A DNA stretch of 64,000 bases from Cyclobacterium plantarum (lineage in GTDB: Bacteria; Bacteroidota; Bacteroidia; Cytophagales; Cyclobacteriaceae), in contig NZ_JAANYN010000006.1 in assembly GCF_011290685.1 (NCBI RefSeq), positions 248,001 through 312,000 on the forward strand, in the 5' to 3' direction. The notes below the pieces were generated by a model, which did no database searches, was not told the DNA's origin, and worked only from the letters and a program-made list of their open reading frames with translations. This document shows, piece after piece, positions 45,174 to 54,819 of the stretch (positions are counted from its first letter, which is position 1; each line of letters starts with the position of its first letter). The position numbers and the translations under genes were made by a program.

Positions 45174-45857
45174 TTATAACTTGAGGTACCATCCGAATTT
45201 AAACCAGGTGCGTTGCCGGAAATCATCGTCGAAAAAACGATCGGTTCTGTAATCTATGCCGGCCTGGAATTTTTGTTTCCCTTTGGAAAAATGACCTAAA
45301 GCAGCTACAACCCTGTTTTCAAGACCACTTTCTCCGGATTGTATACTATATATCGGTTCATCACTGAAGACCAGGTAAAATTCTCCCGGATCAAGGCTTT
45401 GGCCCTCTATAGGTATTTCATAGGAAATCCGGTATCTTAACCGGAATTCTACCGGATCATTTGGTGCAAAAGTCTGGTCTGTACGGATCCTGTGTCCGAT
45501 CTTGAAATTTCCTTTTCTTTGCAAAATGGAAACTTGCTGTATGGAGCGGTGGCTGTTTTCACTCCCTGATTCCAACCGGTATTGATAACCACCAGTTATG
45601 GAGACAAATGGATTGATGGATGTTCCTAAAAAACCCTGAAAATCTGTTTGGTTGTGGTAATAACCCCATTTTGCATCACTGTTTTCAACCTTATCAACCA
45701 TTCCATGCTGGCTTTCTATTTTACCAGTTACTTTAAGCTTTTCGGTTGCGTCGAATCCAATTTGAAATTCAGGAAAAAGGCCGAAATTACTCACCCTTCC
45801 CTGTGCCATTATTTCAATTGGCAAAACCAATAAAATAATCCAAAATATTTTTCTCAT
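45174..45857 (-). CDS. DUF2490-type outer-membrane protein
   Basis: About 227 residues from the ATG at 45857 (a TTG one codon upstream is less likely). A signal peptide (RKIFWIILLVLPIEIMAQ) is followed by alternating beta strands typical of a small barrel, with FRLRYRISYEIP and AGIDYRTDRFFDDDFRQRTW and a terminal aromatic-rich strand (FKFGWYLKL). Matches the DUF2490 family by pattern. Function unknown. Its start overlaps the stop of the upstream acidic secreted protein by one base (TGATG), implying translational coupling. Confidence 0.8.
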   Translation of the reverse strand: MRKIFWIILLVLPIEIMAQGRVSNFGLFPEFQIGFDATEKLKVTGKIESQHGMVDKVENSDAKWGYYHNQTDFQGFLGTSINPFVSITGGYQYRLESGSENSHRSIQQVSILQRKGNFKIGHRIRTDQTFAPNDPVEFRLRYRISYEIPIEGQSLDPGEFYLVFSDEPIYSIQSGESGLENRVVAALGHFSKGKQKFQAGIDYRTDRFFDDDFRQRTWFKFGWYLKL

Positions 45858-46429
45858 CAAAAAAACAAATTATCTGCTGGTGGAATAATGATTTCTCTTC
45901 GGCCAATAAGTTTTCCTTTATCGTCAAACAGGCCTTCCCAAAGGTTTTTCCCTTCTTCCCCTTCGGCGTAATACTCGATCTCATACCGCAGCTGTATATC
46001 CTCCTGCTCCTCTTCATCCATTAAATCTTCCAGATCATCCGGGTCACCTGTATATTGCAATTGGATCTTTTCAATTCTCCATTTGTTGTATTTGCCATCA
46101 AAATAAGATCCCAGATTAATCCTGACTTCCTCTTCTAAATCCTCCCAATCTTTTTGGATTTCAATATCTTCAATTTTTCCGGACAGGTCAAACTCTACAC
46201 TGTAGGCCTCTTTTTTCCAGGAAAACTTGGCCTCATAACTTCTCTTACCAGAAGTTTCTTCCATAAACCATTTTACTTTTTTACGCCCTTCAAAGGAATC
46301 ATCCAGCCAATCCCTTGCTTCAGCAGGTACCTCAGGGGCTTTTACCCTGTACTCCCTTTCCACCTTCTCCTGAGCAAGGGATTGTAAAGGAATTAAAAAA
46401 GAAAAAAAACAAGCAATTCTCAGTAACAT
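45857..46429 (-). CDS. acidic secreted protein (PepSY-like)
   Basis: A 190-residue protein with a Sec signal (LLRIACFFSFLIPLQSLAQ). The mature part appears to hold two PepSY-like alpha/beta units (WFMEETSGKRSYEAKFSWKKEAYSVEFDLSGKIEDIE and a later RYEIEYYAEGEE segment) joined by a very acidic stretch (GDPDDLEDLMDEEEQEDIQ). No catalytic motif. Co-transcribed with the DUF2490 gene by a TGATG overlap, so the two probably act together in the envelope. Role unknown. Confidence 0.75.
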   Translation of the reverse strand: MLLRIACFFSFLIPLQSLAQEKVEREYRVKAPEVPAEARDWLDDSFEGRKKVKWFMEETSGKRSYEAKFSWKKEAYSVEFDLSGKIEDIEIQKDWEDLEEEVRINLGSYFDGKYNKWRIEKIQLQYTGDPDDLEDLMDEEEQEDIQLRYEIEYYAEGEEGKNLWEGLFDDKGKLIGRREIIIPPADNLFF

Positions 46430-46700
46430 GATAATTGAAATTTAGGGACAAGATTTTAAACAAAAGCCTTGCCAAGGGTTTTTAACCTTATAAACTATTG
46501 AATCCACTAAAGGAATTAGGTATTCTCCAACCACCTGATCCCATGACAAAATCAATCACACGTTGCCGTTTTCAACATAGCGACGGATTTTCCGAATATT
46601 TTCTTGAAATTTCAGCTTTTACTGATGCTCCTTTGGATTTACAGACAAGCTATAAGGTAACCCGATACAAAATCCGCGTTGAAATGTGCACAGTTAATAA

Positions 46701-48281
46701 TTAATACTCATGAGACAAAGGAACGAGGCGGGCAGAAAGATCCGGCGTTTCCATGTCTTTATCAAAGGGAAACATCGGCCGGTTGATCCTTTTGAATTCG
46801 AGTCGCTCCAGATCCTGGTCCACACCTCCCGGTGTTAGGGCCATGACCCAATCAGCACGCATATCATAAAGTTCAGGAACCAAATAACCGATTTTCACAA
46901 CTACTATATCCGTTTCCCGGGGATTTAAGCCCAAATTGGTGAAATCACTTTCCCTGTGATATGGCTTGCGTTTTTTGGTGACAATCACCTGCACACTGCC
47001 AACAGCTACCACCACTTCCGTTTCCGCATTTCTATCCCCATGGGCGATAGCCTTCACCGTACCCGATAATAAAACAGGTGGAGAAAAGCGATCATCCACT
47101 GCTGCTCCAACATTGGCAGACACTTGTTCCCCCACACCTGCAGCTACGGCGGCTTCCACCAATTCCGGACCTGGTATGGAAGCATAAATCAAAGAAGGTC
47201 CATCGGCATCTTTAAACTCTGGTCGCGCAAGTATTTCCCTCAAAGTCCAGGTAACATCCCCGGCTCCCCCCGCAGTGGGATTATCTCCCATATCGCTGAT
47301 CATGAACGGTTTTTTATCGCTGCCTATGGCCATATCCAAACTTTCTTTCAAAGTTGCAGTTGGTGCAATAAATTCAAATTCATTTCGCTTCTCCCAAAAA
47401 CTTTGTGCCAACTCTTCAGCTGTCTGGGTCACTTTGGCCTGATCATCTCCCGTGACCATTACCACCGCATGATTTCTCGGTTCATCGGCCCAGGCATACC
47501 CTACCCAGATGGCAGCATCTACAACACCTTTTTGTTCGGCTGCAGGATAAACGGCTGCATACAGACTTTTTCCAGGATCTACTCTGGTGCTGGTCTTTTC
47601 TCCTGGCAATAATATCGGTACAGGAATCCAGGCTTTATAGGCAGGTTTGCCCTTACCTGATTCCAGTCTTTCCAGCAAATTATCTACGGCCCTTTTTTTA
47701 GATTCTAAAGCATCTTCATGAGGTGCCATGCGGTAACAGGTAATCAGGTCCGAATGTGCCGCCAGCCGCCAGGATACATTTCCATGCAAGTCCATGCTGG
47801 TTGAAATGATGGTTTCATTACCAACCACAGCCCTGACTCTTTCGATAAAATCTCCTTCAGGGTCATCTAATCCAACTACGCTCATGGCGCCATGGATATC
47901 AAAAAACAAGCCGTCATATGGCAAATTTTCCTTCAGACGCGCTAATGTTTCTCCCACCAATGATTCATAGGCCTCTCTCGAAACAATTCCACCTGGAATG
48001 GCATGCCCTCTTAAAGTTGGAAACCAATTGGCCCTGCTCCTGTTCACGGAGTCCTCTTGCAAGAAGGGATAGTAAGAAAAAACTTCCTCCCCTCTTCTGG
48101 CTAGAAAAGCCTCCTCTTCAGTGACTGCCGGAGAAAAAGTACTGGACTCAATGGCTAAACCGGCAATGGCAACACGTGGTAGCTCTTCCGATACCTGCGT
48201 CTCCTTGCCGCCACAACTTATGGCAGTACAAAGCAGAAAGCCGACTAAAACCCTGGAATAAAAGTGATTGGTCATATGCAT
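46701..48281 (-). CDS. M81/MlrC-family metallopeptidase-like lipoprotein
   Basis: A 526-residue protein with a lipoprotein signal (VLVGFLLCTAISC, Cys about 23). It matches the M81 (MlrC, microcystinase) family: VAIAGLAIESSTFSP, FDIHGAMSV, SMDLHGNVSW with probable metal ligands, YRMAPHEDALES and ISDMGDNPTAGGAGD, followed by the MlrC C-terminal domain. MlrC proteins cut linear peptides, but most relatives have no known substrate. ATG at 48281 or 48275 (two codons apart). Stands alone. Confidence 0.88.
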   Translation of the reverse strand: MHMTNHFYSRVLVGFLLCTAISCGGKETQVSEELPRVAIAGLAIESSTFSPAVTEEEAFLARRGEEVFSYYPFLQEDSVNRSRANWFPTLRGHAIPGGIVSREAYESLVGETLARLKENLPYDGLFFDIHGAMSVVGLDDPEGDFIERVRAVVGNETIISTSMDLHGNVSWRLAAHSDLITCYRMAPHEDALESKKRAVDNLLERLESGKGKPAYKAWIPVPILLPGEKTSTRVDPGKSLYAAVYPAAEQKGVVDAAIWVGYAWADEPRNHAVVMVTGDDQAKVTQTAEELAQSFWEKRNEFEFIAPTATLKESLDMAIGSDKKPFMISDMGDNPTAGGAGDVTWTLREILARPEFKDADGPSLIYASIPGPELVEAAVAAGVGEQVSANVGAAVDDRFSPPVLLSGTVKAIAHGDRNAETEVVVAVGSVQVIVTKKRKPYHRESDFTNLGLNPRETDIVVVKIGYLVPELYDMRADWVMALTPGGVDQDLERLEFKRINRPMFPFDKDMETPDLSARLVPLSHEY

Positions 48282-48466
48282 AAATCAATAATCTGGTTTG
48301 AAATATCTAAGAATGGGCTGGGGTTCTTTTGGGCAATGTTCAAATTAAGTGAAATTCATGGACAAATACAGGGAAATTCTTTCCTAATTTTCCTGGTACT
48401 CCTGAATCATTTTACAAAAACGCTCCCAAAATTTTTAGTATCTTTAAACCTTAATCCTCTTAAAGA

Positions 48467-49534
48467 ATGATATCTTCCAGTGAAACCAACCAAGGGATTT
48501 TTACTGCCTGGCAGAATCGATTGAACGAGTTTTCCCGGCAGAATAAATTAAAGGGAACGATCCTTTCTGTTTTCAGGGAAAAAAAGGACCCGATCTCCTG
48601 GACAGGGGCAACTGGCAATCTTTCCAGGGAGCAGCCTTATTTTATTACCAGCGTAGCCAAACTGCATCTTCTGGCCCTGGTCCTGAAATTAAAAGTAAGG
48701 GGTTTGGTAAATTTGGATGATCCCATAACAAAGTTCCTTAATGAGGACATCTATCTTGGCTTGAGCATTGTCAAGGGGCAGGATTTCACCCCCAAAATCA
48801 CAGTAGGGCACCTGCTTTCCCATCTTTCCGGACTTCCAGACTATTTTCAATTTTCTTTTAGTGGGGAAAAGAGCCTGAGGGAAGAACTCTTTACAGGTAA
48901 GGATCAATCCTGGAGGCCAAAAGACTTGCTGAAGGCCATTAAGGAATTAGGTCCCATTTCCAAACCAGGAAATAGGAAATCTATAGCCTATGCGGATACT
49001 AATTTTCAACTGTTGGGGAAAATTGCTGAAAAAATCACCAGGCAAGACCTGGAGGAGGCATTGATAAATTTTCAATTAAAGCCACTGGGGATGAATGAAA
49101 CTTACGTTTACAATGATGTGCATGACCGGACTCCTGCCACCTTTTATCACTATGAAAAGCAACTGGAAATACCCATGGCGATGAGCTCATTCGGGCCCGT
49201 AGGAGGAATGGTCAGCACGGCCAGGGACAGTATGATTTTCCTTAAAGCCTTTTTTCACGGACAATTGTTTCCACTCACAGAATTGGATACCATCCAGCAA
49301 TGGAAATCTATGAATAAATACCTTTCCTACGGCCTGGGCATAAGCAGGTCTGAAAAGCCCCGTTATGCCCTGCCGCTTAAAGCATATCCTGAGATCATTG
49401 GGCATACGGGTATGTCAGGCGCTTTTGCATTATTTGTTCCTGAAAAGAAAGTTTTTTTTACTGGAACAGTAAACCAATCCAAAGACCCTTACCTTCCCTA
49501 CAAGCTGGCAAGAAAAATCATCGGAACACTTTGA
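48467..49534 (+). CDS. serine hydrolase (class C beta-lactamase-like)
   Basis: A 355-residue penicillin-binding-protein-like esterase. Catalytic Ser62 and Lys65 in TSVAK (SxxK), a second motif YADTN (Tyr equivalent of YxN) and a third motif HTG (IGHTGMSGAF) in place of KTG. No signal peptide or lipobox is evident, so it is probably cytosolic. Such proteins are generally esterases or D-amino-peptidases, not true beta-lactamases. Monocistronic; convergent with the AarF kinase gene (23 bases). Confidence 0.88.
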   Translation: MISSSETNQGIFTAWQNRLNEFSRQNKLKGTILSVFREKKDPISWTGATGNLSREQPYFITSVAKLHLLALVLKLKVRGLVNLDDPITKFLNEDIYLGLSIVKGQDFTPKITVGHLLSHLSGLPDYFQFSFSGEKSLREELFTGKDQSWRPKDLLKAIKELGPISKPGNRKSIAYADTNFQLLGKIAEKITRQDLEEALINFQLKPLGMNETYVYNDVHDRTPATFYHYEKQLEIPMAMSSFGPVGGMVSTARDSMIFLKAFFHGQLFPLTELDTIQQWKSMNKYLSYGLGISRSEKPRYALPLKAYPEIIGHTGMSGAFALFVPEKKVFFTGTVNQSKDPYLPYKLARKIIGTL

Positions 49535-49557
49535 CCTTTAAAGGAATTTACACTTTT

Positions 49558-50877
49558 TCATTTTAACCATTCTGGCTTGGTTGTGTCCACAGCCGCCTGC
49601 AGTTGGTTCAATAAATTATACAAACCAAAGTAAGTACGGTTGATGTACAAACCATGCCTTGATCCTCTGGCCTGTTTGGATTTTCTAAACATCTTGTCAT
49701 TGGAAATCTTATCACCTAAAGCAAAAATCTGCTGGAAATAACCATCATCTGCAAAATCAAAATGGTCTACATGGAAAGGTTTTCCCAAAAGCGAAATCAT
49801 TTCTTTAAATGTATTTTTAAAATAGATTTTTTCCTCCTCAGAGTCTTTGTTTGATATAAACTCCAGGCCATAAAATATTTGGTTTAGTTCATCCTCATTG
49901 ATCAAAAGGTCTTTTTTGATCAATGAAAAATAGCCGGTATAGAAATCTTCGGGTATCACCTTCACACAGCCGAAATCAATTACGGCAAGTTGATTGCCAT
50001 CCTGAATGATAAAATTACCAGGATGGGGATCGGCATGTACCTGCTTTAACTCGTGGACCTGATGGTGATAAAAATCCCATAAAGCCTGCCCGATTCGGTT
50101 TTTTGCTTGCTGATCAGGATTGGTGGCAAGCCACTCCCTGAGATGCAATCCTTCCATCCAATCCATGGTAATGATCCTTGGACTACTGAGTGATTCATAA
50201 TAGCGGGGAAACTGTAAATCCGCAATATGGGAACAGGCTTCTGAAATTTCTTTGCTTCTCCTGACCTCCAGTTCATAATCTGTCTCTTCCAGCAATTTCT
50301 CCTCAACTTCCTCCATGTAATGATCCAATTCCCGCTCATTCATGTTCAGCAGGCGAAGTGCAAAGGGTTTTACCAATTTCAAATCAGAGCGAACACTGGA
50401 AGCTACTCCGGGATATTGTATTTTGACTGCATAAATTTTGCCGTCTTTTGTTGCCTGGTGAACCTGACCGATGGAAGCAGCATTTACAGCTGAAGGTGTA
50501 AAGGTGTCGAAAAGTGATTCAGGCCCTTTATTAAAATGCTGCTGGAAGGTTTTTACCACCAATGGATAAGACAGTGGTGGAGCACTGTACTGTGCCATGG
50601 TGAATTTATCCTGGTAGGCACGGGGCAGCATGTTTTTATCCATAGCCATCATTTGGGCTACCTTTAAAGCACTTCCCTTCAATTCACTTAAGGAATCATA
50701 GATATCTGTAGCATTGCTTTTGTCCAGGTCATCTCTGGTCAATGAAGGATTTACTACCTTTTTTGCATAATGCTTCATGTAATTACCTCCCACCCTTGCA
50801 CCGGTACTAATAAATTTGGCCGCCCTTTGCACCTTTGACACAGGGATGCTTTGTTGCTCTTTCAATTTTTGAGTCAT
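49558..50877 (-). CDS. AarF/ABC1/UbiB-family kinase-like protein
   Basis: A 439-residue atypical kinase. The ABC1 features are seen: SELKGSALKVAQMM (KxGQ-like region), AASIGQVHQA (alanine-rich nucleotide loop), AVKIQYPGV lysine, HADPHPGNF catalytic loop and VIDFGCVK (DFG). UbiB proteins support quinone or lipid transport and homeostasis. The gene follows the TetR gene by three bases on the same strand, so the pair is an operon and probably autoregulated by TetR. Confidence 0.92.
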   Translation of the reverse strand: MTQKLKEQQSIPVSKVQRAAKFISTGARVGGNYMKHYAKKVVNPSLTRDDLDKSNATDIYDSLSELKGSALKVAQMMAMDKNMLPRAYQDKFTMAQYSAPPLSYPLVVKTFQQHFNKGPESLFDTFTPSAVNAASIGQVHQATKDGKIYAVKIQYPGVASSVRSDLKLVKPFALRLLNMNERELDHYMEEVEEKLLEETDYELEVRRSKEISEACSHIADLQFPRYYESLSSPRIITMDWMEGLHLREWLATNPDQQAKNRIGQALWDFYHHQVHELKQVHADPHPGNFIIQDGNQLAVIDFGCVKVIPEDFYTGYFSLIKKDLLINEDELNQIFYGLEFISNKDSEEEKIYFKNTFKEMISLLGKPFHVDHFDFADDGYFQQIFALGDKISNDKMFRKSKQARGSRHGLYINRTYFGLYNLLNQLQAAVDTTKPEWLK

Positions 50878-50880
50878 TTG

Positions 50881-51537
50881 TTATCTGGATTGAAATAAAA
50901 ATTTTGAGAAATCCACAAAACTGTCAAGTGCTGATTTTCCCATAAGGTCAAAAGCAAGGTTCACTGATTTTTCTATGGCAGCATCTGTTTTTTCGAATGC
51001 AGGAGAGTCATCTTTCAGCCAAAACTTAAAAACAAACATTACCTGGAGCCATAAGGCCTCATCATATCGGTCTGTAATGTAAGGCCGCTCAGCAATTTCA
51101 TCTGTCTCTTTTCCTTCCATGATAATTTCATTGACGAAGGTTTTGAATTCAGACTTGAAACCCTTAAGCTCTGCAGGGAATTTTTTATCCTTCATCAAGT
51201 TCTCTCCGTAAACGGCAAGCAGATAAGACCTTCTTTTTTTCAATTCTTCTATCCAGGTGAAAAAAAATCCCAGGAGCTTTTCCCTTGCACTGTAACTTTT
51301 ATACACTTCCTGCCCTTCCAGATCAGTTAGCGTCCGGTCAAAAATCATCTCCCAAACAGCTTTCTTGATGGCTCCGAAATTGGTAAAATGTTCGTAAAAA
51401 GCAGCCTCCTGCATTTTCAGATCTTTTGCAAACTTAAATACAGAAACTGGTTCCGAACCTGTTTCCAAAATGTGATTGATGTATCCTTCGATAATTTTAT
51501 ATTTATCCGTCTTTTGACTTTTGGCTTTTTCTGTCAT
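50881..51537 (-). CDS. TetR-family transcriptional regulator
   Basis: A 218-residue regulator with an N-terminal helix-turn-helix (KIIEGYINHILETG, SVFKFAKDLKMQEAAFYEHFTNF) and an all-helical ligand-binding region of the kind seen in other Bacteroidota TetR genes next to AarF kinases. Start ATG 51537. Divergent from the S41 protease gene over about 190 bases, with the AarF kinase gene 3 bases downstream; both are possible targets. Ligand unknown. Confidence 0.9.
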   Translation of the reverse strand: MTEKAKSQKTDKYKIIEGYINHILETGSEPVSVFKFAKDLKMQEAAFYEHFTNFGAIKKAVWEMIFDRTLTDLEGQEVYKSYSAREKLLGFFFTWIEELKKRRSYLLAVYGENLMKDKKFPAELKGFKSEFKTFVNEIIMEGKETDEIAERPYITDRYDEALWLQVMFVFKFWLKDDSPAFEKTDAAIEKSVNLAFDLMGKSALDSFVDFSKFLFQSR

Positions 51538-51729
51538 CTCCTCATATTTTTAAACATACAGTCAAGTAACAATATCCGAAGGCAAGTGGTTTGTAAAAAT
51601 GTGCAATTAATTTGCCCTATAGCTTTTGTCATCGCGGGAAATTATATACTTCATGTTCAAATGTTTCAAATTGGGGCATCCAAATGGACTTTGAATACGT
51701 TACTAATGAGAAGTTTAAGCAGAATAAAG

Positions 51730-53055
51730 ATGTTGGTAGAATTTAAAAAATTAGTTTTTGTCTTTCTTTTTGGGTTTTCATTTCTTCTTTTTTCCTGTAA
51801 AGAAGATATTGGCGAATTGCCCAGAAACCAAAATCTGGTGAAGGAAGCCATTTATGAAAGCATGCAGGAATGGTACTATTGGAATGATCGTTTACCCCTT
51901 GCCCTGGATGTAAGCAATTACCGCAGCAATGATGAGCTGCTATATGGGCTGATGTACCAAGAATTGGATCGCTGGTCTTATATTACAACCAGGGAAGACT
52001 TTAACAAGGCCTTTACCGGCCAAAATGCCGGCCATGGTTTTGGCTTTGCTTTGAGCGAGGACAATAAACTTTATGTTTCTTTTGTCTATGAAGATTCTCC
52101 AGCCGGCCAGGATGGCTGGCAGCGGGGGTGGGAAATTATCGAAATCAATGGGAAACCTATTGCTGATTACAGAAGAAGCAATGGGTACAATTTTGATCTG
52201 GGTGAAAACCTGCCTGGTGTTTCCAATTCCTTTACTTTCAGGCTTCCGGATGGAACTACTACTACCCGCAGCAATACCAAGGCCGAATACCAGGCCAATT
52301 CTGTCTTGTATAAAAATGTCATTGAAACCGGAGGCAAAAAAACTGGCTATTGGGTATATAACAGTTTCAAAGCCACCGCTGGTTTAAGTCCCAACCGAAG
52401 TACCGAAGTAGAGGAAACTTTGGATTACTTTGACGCTGCGGGAATAGATGAACTAATTTTAGATTTGAGATACAATGGGGGTGGATCCGTGGATGTGGCC
52501 GAGCAAATCATGAATGGACTGATTCCGGCAGCCGCCAATGGAGAATTGATGTATACCAATGCCTTAAATGCGGACAAGAGTAATCTCAATGAAACATACA
52601 GGTTTGAAAAAAGAGGCGGTATTGCTTTGGAGAGATTGATCGTCATCACCTCCAGAGGATCTGCCTCTGCCAGTGAATTGATCATCAATTGCCTGAACCC
52701 GTACATGGATATAGTGCTGGTAGGACAAAGAACCTATGGTAAGCCTGTAGGTTCTTTTCCCCTATCTCAATTTAACCCTGTTCTGGAACAAAATGATGTG
52801 GAGTTGGTCCCCATAACCTTTGCTATTGCGAATGCTGCCGGTAATGCAGCCTATTACGATGGCTTTCCGGTGGACATTCCCGCGGCAGACGATCCTTCGT
52901 CCAATTGGGGGGATATTAAGGAATTCAGACTTGCGAGTGCACTCACTTACGTACAATATGGGGCAGCTTCAACGGCCCGACAAAAAATCCCCGAAGACCA
53001 ATGGCAAATGATTGATAATTTCCATGGCCTGGAAAAGGAATTCCCTGTTTATTAA
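51730..53055 (+). CDS. S41-family C-terminal processing-like peptidase (lipoprotein)
   Basis: About 441 residues from the ATG at 51730, which gives a lipoprotein signal (VFVFLFGFSFLLFSC, Cys about 20); the open frame extends upstream into the divergent TetR gene, so the earlier start is not used. A PDZ-like part (VYEDSPAGQDGWQRGWEIIEINGKPI) precedes the tail-specific protease domain, with LDLRYNGGG, the nucleophile region SRGSASASE (Ser311 or 313) and the general-base lysine in TYGK. It probably cuts extracytoplasmic proteins at the outer membrane. A GCCCC-TTCC-GGGGC hairpin with four T follows about 115 bases downstream. Confidence 0.88.
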   Translation: MLVEFKKLVFVFLFGFSFLLFSCKEDIGELPRNQNLVKEAIYESMQEWYYWNDRLPLALDVSNYRSNDELLYGLMYQELDRWSYITTREDFNKAFTGQNAGHGFGFALSEDNKLYVSFVYEDSPAGQDGWQRGWEIIEINGKPIADYRRSNGYNFDLGENLPGVSNSFTFRLPDGTTTTRSNTKAEYQANSVLYKNVIETGGKKTGYWVYNSFKATAGLSPNRSTEVEETLDYFDAAGIDELILDLRYNGGGSVDVAEQIMNGLIPAAANGELMYTNALNADKSNLNETYRFEKRGGIALERLIVITSRGSASASELIINCLNPYMDIVLVGQRTYGKPVGSFPLSQFNPVLEQNDVELVPITFAIANAAGNAAYYDGFPVDIPAADDPSSNWGDIKEFRLASALTYVQYGAASTARQKIPEDQWQMIDNFHGLEKEFPVY

Positions 53056-53170
53056 ATATCGTTTTTTCGCAAGGCCAAACTACAATAGTACCATCCAGGA
53101 TGGATCGGTGGTAGCCTAAGCCCGTTTAATAGGTGGCTCAGTAAATAGGTTAAGGTAAATTATACCGTAC

Positions 53171-53188
53171 GCCCCTTCCGGGGCTTTT
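53171..53188 (+). terminator. probable terminator after S41 protease gene
   Basis: A compact GC hairpin GCCCC (53171-53175) / GGGGC (53180-53184) with a 4-base loop, followed by TTTT. It lies 116 bases past the stop at 53055. Confidence 0.6.
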
Positions 53189-53226
53189 GGGAATCGGTAA
53201 GGGTTTAAACCAAACCCGGAAAAAAT

Positions 53227-53257
53227 AAAAGGCGATGGAAAATATCCATCGCCTTTT
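53227..53257. terminator. bidirectional terminator between S41 protease and SusD genes
   Basis: A 9-bp stem GGCGATGGA (53231-53239) / TCCATCGCC (53245-53253) flanked by AAAA and TTTT runs. It serves the convergent SusD gene (stop at 53280) and backs up the terminator at 53171. Confidence 0.85.
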
Positions 53258-53279
53258 GCATTGTAATTGGGTCAAGTTC

Positions 53280-54794
53280 TCAATAGCCAGGGTTTTGCGG
53301 ACCAAGGTTGGGATTGACATCCAATTCTATTCTGGGAAGTGGCATCAGGTAATCCCTTGCAGGGTCAAAATTAGGATGAGGCTCCAGGCTTTCCGGGCCA
53401 GTGAACACCTGTTCTCCCAATTGCCTCCTTTTGATGTCATACCATCTTTTATATTCAAAAGATAATTCCAACCTGCGTTCGTCCAATACCAACTCGATAA
53501 AGCTGTCCTTATTCAAACCTGCAGGTACATCTTCAGGAAAAGCATTTTGTGTTCCGCCGGCATTTCTGGCTCTCTCCCGGATGGCATTGACATATTCGAC
53601 GGCCTCTGCTGTAGGCCCACTATTCACCTCAGCTGCCGCTTCTGCAGCGATCAGTAAAACCTCGGCATAGCGCATGGCAGCATAATTATGATCCGAGTAC
53701 CTTCCATCAGAATTGCTATTACCGGGATACATTCTGTATTTGGCGATATGAGGCCGTTGCGTATTGGCATATTCGGTATATGGTTCCATTACCCCATTGA
53801 TCAAAGCCTCTGGTTGGAAACCAACTTCCTTGCGGTAGTCGCGGTCATCCCAGGTATTGTACACTGCCATGGAGGGAACGCAAACGCTCCATCCCAGCTG
53901 ATCTGCTCCCCGGATGCCGGTCATCGGTGGCATGATATCGTCATTGGCACCCCCTCCGCCGTTTTGTTGACCCAGGAAGTCCAGTGTAAAAATTGGTTCA
54001 TTCAAATTATCTGCCATCTCCGCCCGGAAGAGGTTTTGATAATCTGCCTCCAAAGCATAACCAAACCTTTCTTTATTGTCAATTACCCATTTGGCTTCCT
54101 CATAGGCCTTGGGATAATCCGCAAGGGTAAGGTGTACGGAAGCCAGATAAGATGCGGCCGTGCCTTTGGTAGGCCGGGACCTGACATTATTGGGCTGATT
54201 GTCAGGAAGCCATTGTTTGGCAAATTCCAGGTCAGCCAATATTCCCTGATAAACTTCTGAGGAACTGGTTTTGGAAATATCCTTAACCGCTTCCGGATCA
54301 TTGATAAAATAATCGATATAGGGGATGTCTCCAAAAACACGGACCAGATGGTAATAGCTAAAGGCACGAACAAACCTGGCTTCTGCAACCAACCTGTTGT
54401 TGACCTCTTCTTGCAATTCAAGGCTTTCGGCACCGGAAATAGCGGCATTGGCCGCACTGATCACCTGGTACCAATAAGGCCAAAAAGAGCGGACCATTCC
54501 ATTATTATCATCCATATTGAAATCATTCACCTGCTGCCGCTCGGCAGGGGTACCCCGGTCTCCAATATCTACCATATCGCCGCGAAGCATCAGCGCAGTT
54601 ACAAATTGTCTTCCGTACAATCTTTCGGAAGCAATCCATCCATAAGCTCCAAAAATGGCCGTTTCCACATCACTTGCTGAATTAAACAAGCTTTCCGGGG
54701 CCAACAAACCAACCGGTTTTTCTTCCAGATCGGTACATCCGGCAAACCAGCAAGTCATGGCCAAAACCAAAGATTTATATATTTTCGTTTTCAT
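53280..54794 (-). CDS. SusD/RagB-family nutrient-binding lipoprotein
   Basis: A 504-residue surface lipoprotein (signal SLVLAMTCWFAGC, Cys about 20) of the SusD/RagB family, which caps the SusC barrel and binds the glycan or peptide ligand. Helical TPR-like parts: RLVAEARFVRAFSYYHLVRVFGDIPYI, the family hallmark, VRSRPTKGTAASYLASVHL, and a C-terminal FELVLDERRLELSFEYKRWYDIKR, near-identical to the consensus. Downstream of SusC by 25 bases on the same strand. Ligand not identifiable from sequence. Confidence 0.95.
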   Translation of the reverse strand: MKTKIYKSLVLAMTCWFAGCTDLEEKPVGLLAPESLFNSASDVETAIFGAYGWIASERLYGRQFVTALMLRGDMVDIGDRGTPAERQQVNDFNMDDNNGMVRSFWPYWYQVISAANAAISGAESLELQEEVNNRLVAEARFVRAFSYYHLVRVFGDIPYIDYFINDPEAVKDISKTSSSEVYQGILADLEFAKQWLPDNQPNNVRSRPTKGTAASYLASVHLTLADYPKAYEEAKWVIDNKERFGYALEADYQNLFRAEMADNLNEPIFTLDFLGQQNGGGGANDDIMPPMTGIRGADQLGWSVCVPSMAVYNTWDDRDYRKEVGFQPEALINGVMEPYTEYANTQRPHIAKYRMYPGNSNSDGRYSDHNYAAMRYAEVLLIAAEAAAEVNSGPTAEAVEYVNAIRERARNAGGTQNAFPEDVPAGLNKDSFIELVLDERRLELSFEYKRWYDIKRRQLGEQVFTGPESLEPHPNFDPARDYLMPLPRIELDVNPNLGPQNPGY

Positions 54795-54819
54795 GGTTAT
54801 TTCTTTTTTGGTGGCTAGA

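Noticed and set aside
46498-46704. Plus-strand open frame of 68 codons in the gap between two minus-strand genes
   Set aside because: No signal, motif or clear start context; it crosses the 3' end of the M81 gene and probably is chance.
47124-47612. 162-codon open frame antisense to the M81 gene
   Set aside because: Shadow of a clear coding region with no independent support.
48467-49534. Antibiotic-resistance beta-lactamase
   Set aside because: Has the SxxK serine but lacks a signal peptide and the KTG motif (HTG instead); esterase or peptidase family members are more likely.
51388-51729. Upstream extension of the S41 protease frame
   Set aside because: It would overlap the divergent TetR gene and hide the lipoprotein signal, which begins properly at 51730.
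53688-54260. 190-codon open frame antisense to the SusD gene
   Set aside because: Shadow of a clear SusD coding region; low-complexity translation without motifs.
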